Shown: positions 63,216-64,000 of the stretch, in pieces
Position numbering within the stretch: the first letter of the stretch is position 1
Layout of the letters: the number at the start of each line of letters is the position of its first letter
NCBI GenBank assembly: GCA_964393615.1
Contig: CAYMUR010000019.1
Span: 4,452-68,451 of the forward strand
Origin: CAYMUR01 sp964393615
GTDB lineage: Bacteria; Planctomycetota; Planctomycetia; Pirellulales; Pirellulaceae
Direction: 5' to 3'
Length of the DNA stretch: 64,000 bases
Program-made: the position numbers and the translations under genes
The notes under the pieces: model-generated
The model's input: only the letters and a program-made list of their open reading frames with translations
Told to the model about the DNA's origin: nothing
Database searches by the model: none

Positions 63216-64000
63216 AGGTTAATGCGGGCAAAGGCGCGTGGTGTTGGGTGCTGTTATTGGATGCACCATCTCTTTTCTCACACTCTGTTCGGGAAAAGGA
63301 AACCGTATGTTTTCAATAAAACGCCGTGGTGTTTATGCCCCGATACTTGATCTGTTTGGATGGCCAGACATCTTCTGACAGTATGAGTCGAACGAAAAAT
63401 ATTCTTTAACGAGGCCAGCGGGTATCGAATGCGACCGAGGATCGGCGTGACCGAAATGTTGGACTTGGACGTAGACACCTTCGCTCAATTTGTCTGGCCC
63501 ACCATCGCTGACATGTTCGCATTTCCTGGAATGGCTGTAGGTACCCCACAGGAGTAGCTCATCGGTTGGTGTGATTCCATGGCGTTGGGGGGATCGGGGC
63601 GAGTACAGGGGACAATTTGTCCGGTTATTTCAGCAGCCTCTTCATCACGTTGGTCAGCGCCCAGGCATCACCACAGCGTCAAGACTGGCTTCAAAAACAT
63701 GTATTCATTCCACCTGAGCACTCTCGATCGACAGTCGATTATAAGGGCTTGATTTGCAAATTGGCAACCCAGGCCAAGGTCGTCGAATCGTTCGTTGTGA
63801 ATCTTCTTGGTTGCCCCGTACCCGGCAATGCGGTGGCTGCGTGTTCGCTTAGGAGCCTGGTGTCCCACTCACGGAATCGACAGGACCAAAGAGAAATACG
63901 AAAGAACAATCAAGAGAAGGAACGATTTCTGACCATTTGAGAAAGGGAGGAAAATCTGCCCGGCTGTCATTCACCGTCTGTGAGGATCGGTCGTGTGCTC
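63216..64000. other. End region without recognisable genes
   Basis: 785 bp to the window end. Short open frames (for example 63617-63940 plus, 63868-63668 minus) have no protein character. A remnant of a mobile element was considered but not supported. No RNA gene seen. Confidence 0.4.

Noticed and set aside
63617..63940. Possible transposase or other mobile-element remnant near the window end
   Set aside because: Translations in all frames show no DDE-type or other known motif, and no inverted repeat was found.

Overview
The window looks like a draft-quality piece of a marine-type Planctomycete genome, most likely order Pirellulales. Reasons: two large secreted proteins end in PEP-CTERM sorting signals (one also has dockerin repeats); several genes have planctomycete-style architectures (LolA-like/thioredoxin/VCBS fusion, SelA-like PLP enzyme, long PQQ-propeller protein, a membrane protein starting NPYLAPP); outer-membrane lipoprotein genes of BamD and LptE type are present; base composition is near balance. 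Three runs of exactly ten N, each inside a gene, mark scaffold joins. No tRNA, rRNA, CRISPR array, insertion sequence or prophage gene was seen.

Layout. 1-3649: a truncated membrane protein, a PHP-type histidinol-phosphatase and a secreted metzincin with dockerin and PEP-CTERM modules. 3650-9469: a TetR-HlyD-RND efflux operon behind a tandem palindromic repeat. 9537-20119: housekeeping and processing genes (alr, an RmlD-like reductase, a NUDIX hydrolase, an inactive-looking site-2 protease homologue, ygfZ, a multidomain redoxin/propeller protein, hslU and hslV). 20334-28820: an isochorismatase-like hydrolase, a class V aminotransferase, csrA followed by an 18-bp tandem repeat, an FtsQ-like gene next to murB, cinA, a small monooxygenase and an HtrA protease. 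29157-35439: BamD-like and LptE-like lipoproteins, folP, proA and a lone fliM. 35436-42787: a CstA carrier with an unusual soluble insert, thioredoxin reductase, a PQQ-propeller protein with apbE, a small HTH protein and a secreted cysteine-repeat protein. 43379-52155: pgk, a PTPMT1-like phosphatase, a TPR lipoprotein, a GNAT enzyme, a paired inactive/active M16 peptidase, ndk and an aldo/keto reductase. 52246-63215: an FAD oxidoreductase, a UGA-containing ArsC-family selenoprotein gene, a vanadium-haloperoxidase-like PEP-CTERM protein, two convergent paralogous secreted propeller proteins whose 3' ends form a 259-bp near-perfect inverted repeat, and a SelA/DgaE-like PLP enzyme.

The strongest unusual item is the selenoprotein at 54434-54087. 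Conventional gene calling misses it because codon 13 is TGA. The reading frame continues cleanly through a U-x-x-C redox motif into a full ArsC-like domain, and a hairpin with a GU-containing loop lies 17 nt after the UGA, where a bacterial SECIS should be. Other items worth follow-up are the half biotinyl/lipoyl-like motif inside CstA, the GGA-motif repeats around csrA, the FtsQ-like protein in a phylum generally lacking FtsZ, and the HExxH-to-HAxxH site-2 protease homologue.
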